Shown piece after piece: positions 17,626 to 26,296 of a stretch of DNA of 64,000 nt. Origin of the DNA: Arthrobacter nitrophenolicus (GTDB lineage: Bacteria; Actinomycetota; Actinomycetes; Actinomycetales; Micrococcaceae). Position 1 is the first letter of the stretch; every line of letters starts with the position of its first letter. The stretch is from positions 62,001-126,000 of the forward strand of contig NZ_AOFD01000006.1 in assembly GCF_000332815.1 (NCBI RefSeq), in the 5' to 3' direction. The translations under genes and the position numbers were made by a program. The notes below the pieces were generated by a model, which was not told the DNA's origin, did no database searches, and worked only from the letters and a program-made list of their open reading frames with translations.

Positions 17626-18301
17626 GTGGCGGAGCCGGGGCCGACGGTCGCTCGCGATCGTGGGGCGCACCGGAGCGGGGAAGACCACGCTGGTGAACCT
17701 GATGATGCGGTTCTACGAGCTGGATGCGGGGCGGATAACGCTCGACGGCGTGGACGTCACCTCGGTGCCGCGGCGCGAGCTGCGCTCGCGGATGGGGATG
17801 GTGCTGCAGGATACGTGGCTGTTCGGCGGGACCATCCGGGACAACATCGCGTACGGCCGGCCCGGCGTCACCGAATCCGAGATCCTCGAGGCCGCCCGGG
17901 CGACGTACGTGGACCGGTTCGTGCGGTCCCTGCCGGACGGCTATGACACGGTGCTGGATGACGAGGGCGCGAATGTGTCTGCGGGGGAGAAGCAGCTGCT
18001 GACGATCGCGCGGGCGTTCATGGCCCGGCCGTCGGTGCTGATCCTGGATGAGGCGACGTCTTCGGTGGATACCCGGACTGAAGTGCTGGTGCAGAAGGCG
18101 ATGAGTGCGCTGCGGTCTGACCGGACGTCTTTTGTGATCGCGCACCGCCTGTCGACCATTCGCGACGCCGACCTCATCCTGGTGATGGAGGCCGGCCAGA
18201 TCGTGGAGCAGGGCACGCACGCCACACTGCTGGCCGCGGGCGGGGCTTACGCGCGGCTGTACGAGGCCCAGTGCGCGGCTCCTGTGGCGGAGGACCTCTA
18301 G
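17626..18301 (+). pseudogene. Broken duplicate of an ABC exporter ATPase domain
   Basis: This is a 5'-truncated copy of the end of the exporter gene at 3668-5686, matching it from about 5027 to the stop. Bases 17681-17856 are identical to 5069-5244 over 176 bases; the rest diverges moderately. There is no membrane domain and no start signal. Just before Walker A, four extra bases (GTCGC TCGC GATC) break the frame relative to the parent. Downstream, Walker A (now GRTGAGKTT), signature, Walker B and switch His remain readable. An ATPase domain alone could not transport, so this is a relic or the end of a once complete paralogue. Confidence 0.85.
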
Positions 18302-18484
18302 GGGCATTTTGGGTGCTGGAGAGGGATGAAACAGTTCACGGATTTCTATTGAACGCACGAGAAGTTCCGGGGCGCGAGTTAGCAGACGCTCGACGTAGAA
18401 AGCAGGGTGGGCTCCGGATGATCACATAATTCCTCCCCTGAGACCTGTAATGTAAATCCACATGCGCTTCGGCGATGAAGTTGG

Positions 18485-20077
18485 GTGCCGAAACAGATGA
18501 CTAGAAGAAATTTTCCATGGGGGGAAGCTTTGAAACACAAACTCGACGAAGTATTCAACGAAGCGGGGTTGCCTGCTCTGACCTACGTTCCTCCCGCCGA
18601 GGCTCAGCAGCTCAAAGGCTCCTTGTTTACTAGGGGCAAGCACGTCACCCTAGTTGGCCCTTCCGGAAGCGGCAAGTCCACGGTTGCCAATAGCACTTTG
18701 AAAGCGCTTGACCTAGACGAGAATAAGGTACACGCCTTTTCAGGCCGTAACTACGCTGAAAGTACTAGCATCCTGGAGGTACTCGGACAGGAGTTCCGCG
18801 TTGCTCCAACTACGGAAGAGATCTTGCCCTGGCTCAAACTTTACGACCTGGTAATGATCGACGATGTTCATCATCTTTCTTTAGGCGCGCGAACGGAGTT
18901 GGCCAAATTTCTTAAGCTTTGGCATGAGGTTGGAATCCGATTCTTCATGATTGGGATTGCAAAAACCAGCGAGGAAATTCTTGGTCTTGACCCTGAACTG
19001 GCGATACGGAACGACACGTGGCACTTGGAGTCTCAGTCGACCGAGTTTATGGAGAAACTGCTTAAGAAGGGCGAAGCAGCTTTGAATATTCGGCTGGACG
19101 ACGAGAGTAGGAGCACCGCGATAGCGGCGGCACAAGGTTCTCCGTCCATTTTTCAAGCCATATGTCGAATCGCCTGTGTCGAAGCGGATGTCTTTTGGAC
19201 AGGCGAAACCCTGGTGGATGTCCGAGTCGAGCTACCACTCATCAGGAACGCGGTGGTCAAACAGTATGATGGCCGCTATCTTACGAAGATCGTCAGTCTG
19301 GCTCGTGGGCGACGTCAAGCCCGCTCGGTTTATGACACCTACTACGAAATCGTTCACTTTGTAGCACGGAGTGGCAAGCAACAGATTTCGCAGGACGAGC
19401 TGTATCACAACGTTGTCGGCAGCGCTGAGGCTAGCGCTAAGGATGGTCTCAGGAACAGCTTTTATCGCGCGATGAAAGCACTGCCCGAAGTCATTCGAGA
19501 ACATGAGCTCTCAGACATTCTTATTTTCGAGAACGGCACTCTCACTATTGATGACCCCGTCTTCAGGTTTTACCTCGACCACCTTGATTTTTCGAGGGTT
19601 CGTTCGCAGGTTAACATCCGGCGTCTTGGTTATGAGTACGACGTGGCCGTCTCATTCGCCGGAAGTGACCGCGCCACGGTGAAGAAGCTCGTTGACACTT
19701 TGAAGGAACGAGGCATGGAGGTGTTCTACGACTTCGACTCGCAGGCGATCCTCTGGGGCAAGGATCTGCGCGTCGAACTCGGACGCGTCTACAGTGAAGA
19801 TGCTCAATTTATGGTGGTGTGTCTTTCGGATGCTTATCCCGAAAGCGACTGGCCTGCTTTTGAATTCGAAATTGGGAAGAACGCCGCCCACAAGCGCACA
19901 GGTGACTATCTCCTCCCCCTCATCGTCGGACCGACGCGACCAGCCATCATCGGTCTACCAGCTTCGACGGGCCATATAGACCTCGCCCACAGAAGCATTG
20001 AAGAAGTAGCAGACCTGCTGCAGGAAAAACTTGCCACTCTACCCCCGCTGCGGTCCGAGGTGTCGGCATCAGTCTGA
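18485..20077 (+). CDS. NTPase-TIR fusion protein, candidate antiphage effector
   Basis: This 530-residue protein has three visible parts. Residues 40-235 are a P-loop NTPase with Walker A GPSGSGKST (58-66) and Walker B LVMIDD (122-127). Residues 285-370 look like winged-helix repeats. Residues 384-510 are a TIR domain: YDVAVSFAGSDR, a VFYDFDSQAILWGKDL loop, and VVCLSDAYPESDW followed by Glu460, the position of the catalytic Glu in NAD-cleaving TIRs. Such architectures sense infection and then deplete NAD, as in bacterial TIR-STAND proteins. The gene is visibly poorer in GC than its neighbours and uses codons such as AGA, TTT and AAT, suggesting transfer. GTG at 18485 or ATG at 18497 may be the start; neither has a clear ribosome binding site. 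Confidence 0.85.
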   Translation: MPKQMTRRNFPWGEALKHKLDEVFNEAGLPALTYVPPAEAQQLKGSLFTRGKHVTLVGPSGSGKSTVANSTLKALDLDENKVHAFSGRNYAESTSILEVLGQEFRVAPTTEEILPWLKLYDLVMIDDVHHLSLGARTELAKFLKLWHEVGIRFFMIGIAKTSEEILGLDPELAIRNDTWHLESQSTEFMEKLLKKGEAALNIRLDDESRSTAIAAAQGSPSIFQAICRIACVEADVFWTGETLVDVRVELPLIRNAVVKQYDGRYLTKIVSLARGRRQARSVYDTYYEIVHFVARSGKQQISQDELYHNVVGSAEASAKDGLRNSFYRAMKALPEVIREHELSDILIFENGTLTIDDPVFRFYLDHLDFSRVRSQVNIRRLGYEYDVAVSFAGSDRATVKKLVDTLKERGMEVFYDFDSQAILWGKDLRVELGRVYSEDAQFMVVCLSDAYPESDWPAFEFEIGKNAAHKRTGDYLLPLIVGPTRPAIIGLPASTGHIDLAHRSIEEVADLLQEKLATLPPLRSEVSASV

Positions 20078-20423
20078 GCTTTTCACAGACCCTGTAGTCC
20101 GCTGGCTAGAAAGTAAGGGAGCCCCTCCAGGCCTGCTGAGTATTTCTGGCTTCGGAGAGGGGCCTTTGCTAGTTTGCAATTACATTTCCGCGCTAACCCA
20201 AACTCCTGCCCCCAATACGGCGCACAGGGGCAGGAGTTTGGTGAGGAGGGATTCGCGATGATGCCGTGAGGCGGATTCGGTATTTGACCAGACATACGCT
20301 TACCCGTGCGCCAGATGCACTCTTCGGTTCGTGCCGTGAGGGCCTCTCGGACAGCCCCCCACCCCGCCGTAGTACACAGAAACACTAAGCAATGTACTTG
20401 GCCCCGCCGCGTAACCTTGTTTG
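20078..20423. other. Intergenic region between the TIR gene and metH
   Basis: This 346-base stretch has no convincing gene. It holds two hairpins: GCCCCTC/GAGGGGC (20121-20127 with 20157-20163) followed by CCTTTG, and the long stem at 20198-20241. I see no cobalamin or SAM riboswitch core. A TTGACC at 20284 may be part of a metH promoter. Confidence 0.5.
20198..20241. terminator. Strong hairpin downstream of the TIR gene
   Basis: A perfect 15-bp stem (20198-20212 with 20227-20241) with a 14-base loop. It lacks a T run, so it could be a terminator or a structured element left from insertion of the TIR gene. Confidence 0.5.
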
Positions 20424-23400
20424 ATGCCCCGTTTTGCGCTCGACATCGAATCCGTGCCCCGCCCTGCCCGCGCGCAGGAGCTCCTTGACGCCGTGAACCA
20501 CAGCGTGGTCATCGTCGACGGCGCCATGGGCACCATGCTGCAGGGCCGGGACCTCACCCTCGAAACAGACTTCCAAGGCCTCGAAGGCTGCAACGAGATC
20601 CTCAACGACACCCGGCCGGACGTCATCGCCGACATCCACGACGCCTACTTCGCCACCGGCATCGACGCCGTGGAAACCAACACCTTCGGCGCCAACTGGT
20701 CCAACCTCTCCGACTACGGCATCGATGACCGCATCGCCGAGCTCGCCCTGAAGGGCGCGAAGATCGCCCGCGAACGTGCCGAAGCGGCAGAAGCAACGGA
20801 CGGCCGCATGCGCTGGGTCCTCGGTTCGATGGGCCCGGGCACCAAGCTCCCCAGCCTCGGCCACACCAGCTACGACTACCTCAAGCAGACCTTCGCCCTG
20901 CAGGCCGAGGGCCTCATCGACGGCGGCGCCGACGCGTTCCTCATCGAGACCAGCCAGGACCTCCTGCAGACCAAAGCCGCGGTCAACGGCTGCAAGCAGG
21001 CCATCGTCTCCAAGGGAGTCCGCCTTCCCATCTTCGTCGAGGTCACCGTCGAGACCACCGGCACCATGCTCATGGGCTCCGAAATCGGCGCCGCGCTCAC
21101 CGCGCTGGAGCCGCTCGGCGTCGACGCCATCGGCCTGAACTGCGCCACCGGCCCGGACGAGATGAGCGAGCACCTCCGCCACCTCTCCAAGCAGTCCTCC
21201 GTCGCCATCGCCTGCATGCCCAACGCCGGCCTGCCCGTCCTCGGCGCCAACGGCGCGCACTACCCGCTCTCACCCACCGAGCTCGCCACCGCGCACGAGC
21301 AGTTCGTCCGCGAATTCGGCCTGGGCCTGGTGGGCGGCTGCTGCGGTACGACGCCGGAGCACATGGCCGCCGTCGTCGAACGCCTTGCCCCCTTCCGCGC
21401 CCAGGCGACGAAGGCCGACAAGACCCAGCCCGCCCGCGTCCCCACCGAGCGCGAAGCCGGCATCGCCTCCCTCTACCAGCACGTGAACTTCGACCAGGAG
21501 TCCGCCTACCTGGCCATCGGTGAGCGCACCAACGCCAACGGCTCCAAGGCCTTCCGCCAGGCCATGCTCGAAGAGCGCTGGGACGACTGCGTGGACATCG
21601 CCCGCGAACAGATCCGCGTCGGCGCGCACCTGCTGGACGTCTGCGTGGACTACGTGGGGCGCGACGGCGTCGCGGACGTCAAGGAGATCGTCTCCCGTTT
21701 CGCGTCGGCCTCCACCCTCCCGCTCGTCATCGACTCCACTGAGCCGCCCGTCCTGCAGGCCGGCCTGGAACTCATCGGCGGCCGCCCGGTGGTCAACTCC
21801 GTCAACTACGAGGACGGCGACGGCCCCAACAGCCGCTTCGCCCGCATCATGCCGCTGGTCAAGGAACACGGCACCGCCGTCATCGCCCTGACCATCGACG
21901 AGCAGGGCCAGGCCCGCACCACCGACGGCAAGGTGGCCATCGCCTCCCGCCTCGTCGACGCCCTGGTGGGCGAATGGGGCATGCGCGTCGAGGACATCAT
22001 CGTTGACGCCCTGACCTTCCCCGTCGCCACCGGCCAGGAGGAGACCCGCCGGGACGGCATCGAAACCATTGAGGCCATCCGGCAGATCACCGCCAAATAC
22101 CCCGGTATCAACACCACCCTTGGTGTCTCCAACGTCTCCTTCGGCCTGAACCCGGCCGCGCGCATCGTCCTGAACTCCGTCTTCCTCCACGAGGCTACCG
22201 AAGCGGGCCTGACCAGCGGCATCATCGACGCCGCCAAGATCGTCCCGCTCGCCTCGATCCCGGAAGACCAGCGCAAGGTGGCCCTGGACCTGGTCTGGGA
22301 CCGCCGCGAATACGACGCCGACGGCAACACTACTTACGATCCGCTGGCCATCATGCTCGACATGTTCGCCGGCGTCGACACCGCAGCCCTCAAGGACCAG
22401 CGCGCCGCCGAACTCGCCGCGCTGCCCACGGGCGCGCGGCTGGAGCGGCGCATCATCGACGGCGAAGGCAAGGGCCTCGAGGAGGACCTGGACCTGGCCC
22501 GCAGCGAGGGGCTGACCCCGCTCGGCATCATCAACGACCACCTGCTCGAGGGCATGAAGGTGGTGGGCGAACGCTTCGGCGCCGGTGAGATGCAGCTGCC
22601 GTTCGTGCTGCAGTCCGCCGAGGTGATGAAGAACGCCGTCGCCCTGCTCGAGCCGCACATGGAGAAGTCCGACTCCTCCGGCAAGGGCACCATGGTGATC
22701 GCCACCGTCCGCGGCGACGTGCACGATATCGGCAAGAACCTGGTGGACATCATCCTCACCAACAACGGCTACAAGGTAGTCAACATCGGCATCAAGCAGG
22801 GCATCGCCGAGATCATCGCCGCGGCCGAGGAACACAACGCGGACGTGATCGGCATGTCCGGGCTGCTGGTGAAGTCCACCGTGGTGATGAAGGAGAACCT
22901 CGCCGAGCTGCAGTCCCGCGGCATGGCCAAGAAGTGGCCGGTGATCCTCGGCGGCGCCGCCCTGACCCGCGCCTACGTGGAGCAGGACCTGGCGGAGCAG
23001 TTCGACGGCGTGGTCCGGTACGCCAAGGACGCCTTCGAGGGCCTGGCCCTCATGGAGCCGCTGGTGCGCGTGGCCCGCGGCGAATCCCCGGACGACGTCG
23101 GCCTGCCGCCGCTGAAGAAGCGCATCCACAAGGGCGGCGCCAAGTTCACCGTCACCGAGCCGGAGGCAATGCCCGGCCGGTCCGACGTCGCCGCCGACAA
23201 CCCCGTGCCCGCCCCGCCGTTCTGGGGCACCCGCATTGTGCGCGGCGTCGCCCTCCACGATTTCGCCGCGTTCCTTGACGAGCGCGCCACCTTCATGGGC
23301 CAGTGGGGCCTCAAGCCCGGCCGCGGCGAGGACGGCGCCTCCTACGAGGAACTGGTGGAACGCGAGGGCCGGCCGCGCCTGCGCTACTGGCTGGACCGCA

Positions 23401-24065
23401 TCCTCGCCGAAGGCATGCTCGACGCGTCCGTCGCCTACGGCTACTTCCCCGTCGTCTCCGAAGGGGAGCAGGTGGTGGTCCTCCACCACGGTGAGGACCG
23501 CGACGGCGTCCTCGGCACCGCGGGCCTGCTCGCACCCGACGGCGGTTCAGGCGGCCCGATCGGCACCGACCGGCTCCGCTTCGACTTCCCGCGCCAGCGC
23601 CGCGACCGGCACCTGTGCCTCGCAGACTTCGTGAAGTCCCGCGAGTCCGGCCAGATCGACGTGCTGCCGGTGCAGCTGGTCACCGCCGGTTCGAAGATCG
23701 ACGAGTTCACGGCCAAGATGTTCGAGGCCAACCAGTACCGCGACTACTACGAGCTCAACGGCCTGGTCATGCAGCTCACCGAGGCGCTGGCCGAGTTCTG
23801 GCATGCGCGTATCCGCAAGGAACTGGGCTTCGCCGCCGAGGAACCCAAGGACACGGCAGGGTACTTCAAGCTCGACTACCGCGGTGCCCGGTTCTCGCTC
23901 GGCTACCCCGCGTGCCCGGACATGGAGGACCGCCGCAAGGTCACCGAGCTCCTGAAGCCGGAGCGGATGGGCGTCATCCTCAGCGACGAACTGATGCTGC
24001 ACCCCGAGCAGTCCACCGACGCGTTCGTGTTCCACCACCCGGAGGCGAAGTACTTCAAGGTGTGA
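20424..24065 (+). CDS. metH: Cobalamin-dependent methionine synthase
   Basis: This protein of about 1213 residues has all MetH modules in order: homocysteine-binding barrel with VDGAMGTML at the N-terminus and zinc Cys residues in GLNCATGP and GGCCGTTPEH; methyltetrahydrofolate-binding barrel (around 360-640); B12-binding helical and Rossmann domains with DVHDIGKN (near 766), where His is the lower cobalt ligand; and a C-terminal AdoMet reactivation domain with an ACPDMEDR-like RLSLGYPACPD region. It transfers the methyl group from 5-methyltetrahydrofolate to homocysteine. The ATG at 20424 is preferred to the in-frame TTG at 20421. A vitamin-type ECF transporter lies 2.2 kb downstream. Confidence 0.97.
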   Translation: MPRFALDIESVPRPARAQELLDAVNHSVVIVDGAMGTMLQGRDLTLETDFQGLEGCNEILNDTRPDVIADIHDAYFATGIDAVETNTFGANWSNLSDYGIDDRIAELALKGAKIARERAEAAEATDGRMRWVLGSMGPGTKLPSLGHTSYDYLKQTFALQAEGLIDGGADAFLIETSQDLLQTKAAVNGCKQAIVSKGVRLPIFVEVTVETTGTMLMGSEIGAALTALEPLGVDAIGLNCATGPDEMSEHLRHLSKQSSVAIACMPNAGLPVLGANGAHYPLSPTELATAHEQFVREFGLGLVGGCCGTTPEHMAAVVERLAPFRAQATKADKTQPARVPTEREAGIASLYQHVNFDQESAYLAIGERTNANGSKAFRQAMLEERWDDCVDIAREQIRVGAHLLDVCVDYVGRDGVADVKEIVSRFASASTLPLVIDSTEPPVLQAGLELIGGRPVVNSVNYEDGDGPNSRFARIMPLVKEHGTAVIALTIDEQGQARTTDGKVAIASRLVDALVGEWGMRVEDIIVDALTFPVATGQEETRRDGIETIEAIRQITAKYPGINTTLGVSNVSFGLNPAARIVLNSVFLHEATEAGLTSGIIDAAKIVPLASIPEDQRKVALDLVWDRREYDADGNTTYDPLAIMLDMFAGVDTAALKDQRAAELAALPTGARLERRIIDGEGKGLEEDLDLARSEGLTPLGIINDHLLEGMKVVGERFGAGEMQLPFVLQSAEVMKNAVALLEPHMEKSDSSGKGTMVIATVRGDVHDIGKNLVDIILTNNGYKVVNIGIKQGIAEIIAAAEEHNADVIGMSGLLVKSTVVMKENLAELQSRGMAKKWPVILGGAALTRAYVEQDLAEQFDGVVRYAKDAFEGLALMEPLVRVARGESPDDVGLPPLKKRIHKGGAKFTVTEPEAMPGRSDVAADNPVPAPPFWGTRIVRGVALHDFAAFLDERATFMGQWGLKPGRGEDGASYEELVEREGRPRLRYWLDRILAEGMLDASVAYGYFPVVSEGEQVVVLHHGEDRDGVLGTAGLLAPDGGSGGPIGTDRLRFDFPRQRRDRHLCLADFVKSRESGQIDVLPVQLVTAGSKIDEFTAKMFEANQYRDYYELNGLVMQLTEALAEFWHARIRKELGFAAEEPKDTAGYFKLDYRGARFSLGYPACPDMEDRRKVTELLKPERMGVILSDELMLHPEQSTDAFVFHHPEAKYFKV

Positions 24066-24094
24066 GTGCCATGCCGCTGTGAAAGGCTGCAGTC

Positions 24095-25327
24095 ATGGAC
24101 ACCACATCTCGGGAACATGACCTCGTTCTCTACGGAGCAACCGGTTTCGTTGGCCGACTGATCGCCGGCTACGTTGCGGAGCATGCACCGGCCGGGCTGC
24201 GGGTTGGACTCGCGGGCCGGTCCACGTCCAGGCTCGAGGCGGTTCGGTCGGAGTTGCCGGCCGCGGCGCGCGGATGGGCCCTCATCGAGGCCGACTCGGA
24301 GGACGCGGACTCAATCGCCGCCCTGGCTGCGGGCACACGCGTGCTCTTCTCCACCGTCGGCCCGTACGCGAAACACGGACTGCCCGTCGTCGAGGCCTGC
24401 GCACGGGCGGGTACCCACTACGCCGACCTCGCCGGTGAGGTGTCATTCATCCGGGAGGCGATCGACCGCTACGACGTTCTGGCCAGGACGAGCGGGGCCA
24501 GGATCGTGCACTCCTGCGGCTATGACTCCGTCCCGTCCGACCTTGCCGTACTGCTGCTTCATCAGGCTGCAGAGGCCGATGGCGCCGGCGGTTTGGCCGA
24601 GGTCCAACTCGTTGCCAGGGCCAAGGGCGGCATCAGCGGAGGCACGCTCGAATCGATGCGCGGACAGCTCGATGCGATGCGGTCGAGCACTGCCCTGAGG
24701 TCCTTAACCGCGGACCCCTATGCCCTAAGCCCCGACCGCACGCGGGAGCCGACAACGCCACAGCCTCCTGACGCCGGTCCTGTGCGCCGTTCCGCTGACG
24801 GCACCTGGACCGCGCCTTTCATCATGGCGCAGTTCAACACCCGGATAGTGCGCCGCAGCAACGCCTTGCAGGGCTGGGCTTACGGCCGCTCCCTTCAGTA
24901 CGGCGAGGTGTTGGGGGTGGCCCCCGGAGCGGCAGGAGCGGTCGCCGCCAGGGCAATGGCAGCCGGGCTCCGGGCATTCACGGCCGCGATGGCATTCCCG
25001 CCAACCCGGAGGGTGCTCGACCGCTGTCTTCCGGCACCGGGTACGGGTCCGAGCATCAGCACGCAGCGCGCGGGCTGGTTCCACTCCCAGGTAACCGCCT
25101 GCACCGAGGACGGCCAGCGTTACCAGGCGATTGCTGCCGGCCCCGGTGATCCCGGCTATGCCGCCACCGCCGTGATGGCAGGGGAGACTGCACTCGCTCT
25201 TGCCCTCGACGGTGACCGGCTGCCGACCGCCAAAGGGTCACTGACACCGGCCACTGCACTGGGCAACGTGCTCATAGAGCGACTCCGTGCGGCCGGCCAC
25301 ACCTACCAGGTAACCAAAGTCGCCTGA
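24095..25327 (+). CDS. Saccharopine dehydrogenase-like NAD(P)-binding protein
   Basis: This 410-residue protein starts with a Rossmann fold (LVLYGATGFVGRLIAGYV, residues 10-27) followed by LAGRSTSRLEAV and CGYDSVPSDLA, the pattern of the saccharopine dehydrogenase-like family that also includes mycobacterial trans-acting enoyl reductases. The mid-region and C-terminus (GPSISTQRAGWFHSQV) match these actinobacterial proteins. Catalysis is a hydride transfer on an unknown substrate; lysine metabolism is unlikely given the subgroup. It follows metH by 29 bases in the same direction and may be read from the same transcript, though there is no functional link visible. Confidence 0.85.
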   Translation: MDTTSREHDLVLYGATGFVGRLIAGYVAEHAPAGLRVGLAGRSTSRLEAVRSELPAAARGWALIEADSEDADSIAALAAGTRVLFSTVGPYAKHGLPVVEACARAGTHYADLAGEVSFIREAIDRYDVLARTSGARIVHSCGYDSVPSDLAVLLLHQAAEADGAGGLAEVQLVARAKGGISGGTLESMRGQLDAMRSSTALRSLTADPYALSPDRTREPTTPQPPDAGPVRRSADGTWTAPFIMAQFNTRIVRRSNALQGWAYGRSLQYGEVLGVAPGAAGAVAARAMAAGLRAFTAAMAFPPTRRVLDRCLPAPGTGPSISTQRAGWFHSQVTACTEDGQRYQAIAAGPGDPGYAATAVMAGETALALALDGDRLPTAKGSLTPATALGNVLIERLRAAGHTYQVTKVA

Positions 25328-25343
25328 ACGATGCTGGCGCCCG

Positions 25344-26215
25344 TCACGAGCGGGTATCAAGGTAGTGCAGAATGGCCCGGGCCGTCTCCTCCGGGGCGCT
25401 GACGTGGGGGCAGTGGCCGGTGGCCTGAAGCTGCACCAGGGTGCTGTGTTCCAGATTCTTGTGCAGGTAGGCGCCCACTTCCGGCGGGGCAAGCCGATCG
25501 TCGGAACACTGCAGAATCAGGCAGCTGGTCCGCACCTTTTTCAGTTCAGGGCGGGTGTCGGAAAAGAACGTTACCCCGGCGAAGTGCCGTGCGATGGCCG
25601 GATTTGTCCGGCAGAAACTGGCACGCAGATCCTCTGCCAATTCCGGCTCCTGGGGGTTGCCCATAACCATGGGCGCAAGGCCGCGGCCCAGGCGAAATAG
25701 TTGCTGTCCAGGGATGCGAGCAGGCCTTCGATGTCTTCCCGCGAAAACCCGCCCACGTAGCCGTCGTACGGGTCATCCGTATGGCGGGGTGAAGGAGCGA
25801 GCAGGACCAGCTGGGAGAAACGGTTGGGGTCCCGCACCGCGGCGATCACGCCGATCATCGTGCTGACGCTGTGGCCCACCAGGATGACGTCCTCAAGTTC
25901 AAGGGCGGCGCAAATCTCCAGCAGGTCTGAGGCGTAACCATTCAGGGACCCGTACTTCTCCCAGTCATACGCGCTGATATCGGAGTGTCCCGCACCAACA
26001 TGGTCAAAAAGCACCAGCCGGTAATTATCAGCGAAGTAAGGCAGCAGCTTCCGCCACATTGCCTGGTCGCAGCCAAAACCGTGGGCAAACATCATCACGG
26101 GTCCGTCATCCCGGCCCGTTATGGTGACATTGTTCCGGCCGATGACGGCAGCAGCTGCTTCGATCACGTTCTCCCTGACCCTCCGTAGGGTGGCATCCTG
26201 TCCAAGACTATCCAC
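25344..26215 (-). pseudogene. RsbQ-like alpha/beta hydrolase, single-base frameshift
   Basis: The first frame encodes MMFAHGFGCDQAMWR, YRLVLFDHVGAGHSD and the nucleophile elbow GHSVS, all near-identical to RsbQ, the small hydrolase that with RsbP signals energy stress to sigma B and is related to plant KAI2/D14 receptors. Near 25675 the frame is lost after SNYFAWAAAL; the next frame continues with PMVMGNPQEPEL and holds the acid CSDDRLAPP and the catalytic His in TGHCPHVSAP. One base (probably G in TTG|CG) is missing; total length is one short of a multiple of three. No rsbP-like partner lies nearby. The true start is uncertain: GTG at 26215 or GTG at 26167. Confidence 0.8.
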
Positions 26216-26296
26216 GGGAAATAGCGAGTCCTAGGGAACAGCACACTATGACGTTCACCAGGGACTGTTCTTGCATACACAGCCCAGCTACTGTTT

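Noticed and set aside
20078-20423. Cobalamin or SAM riboswitch upstream of metH
   Set aside because: I looked for conserved core boxes and found only simple hairpins; the region does not show the required multi-stem layout.
17564-20423. Integrated element with att sites around the TIR gene
   Set aside because: I found no integrase, no tRNA gene and no convincing flanking direct repeat, so a defined element cannot be supported although transfer is likely from base composition.
21270-23489. 739-codon open frame on the minus strand inside metH
   Set aside because: It is antisense to an intact, well-conserved metH; long antisense frames are expected in high-GC codon usage, and the translation (repetitive Gly/Asp/Val/His) matches no family.
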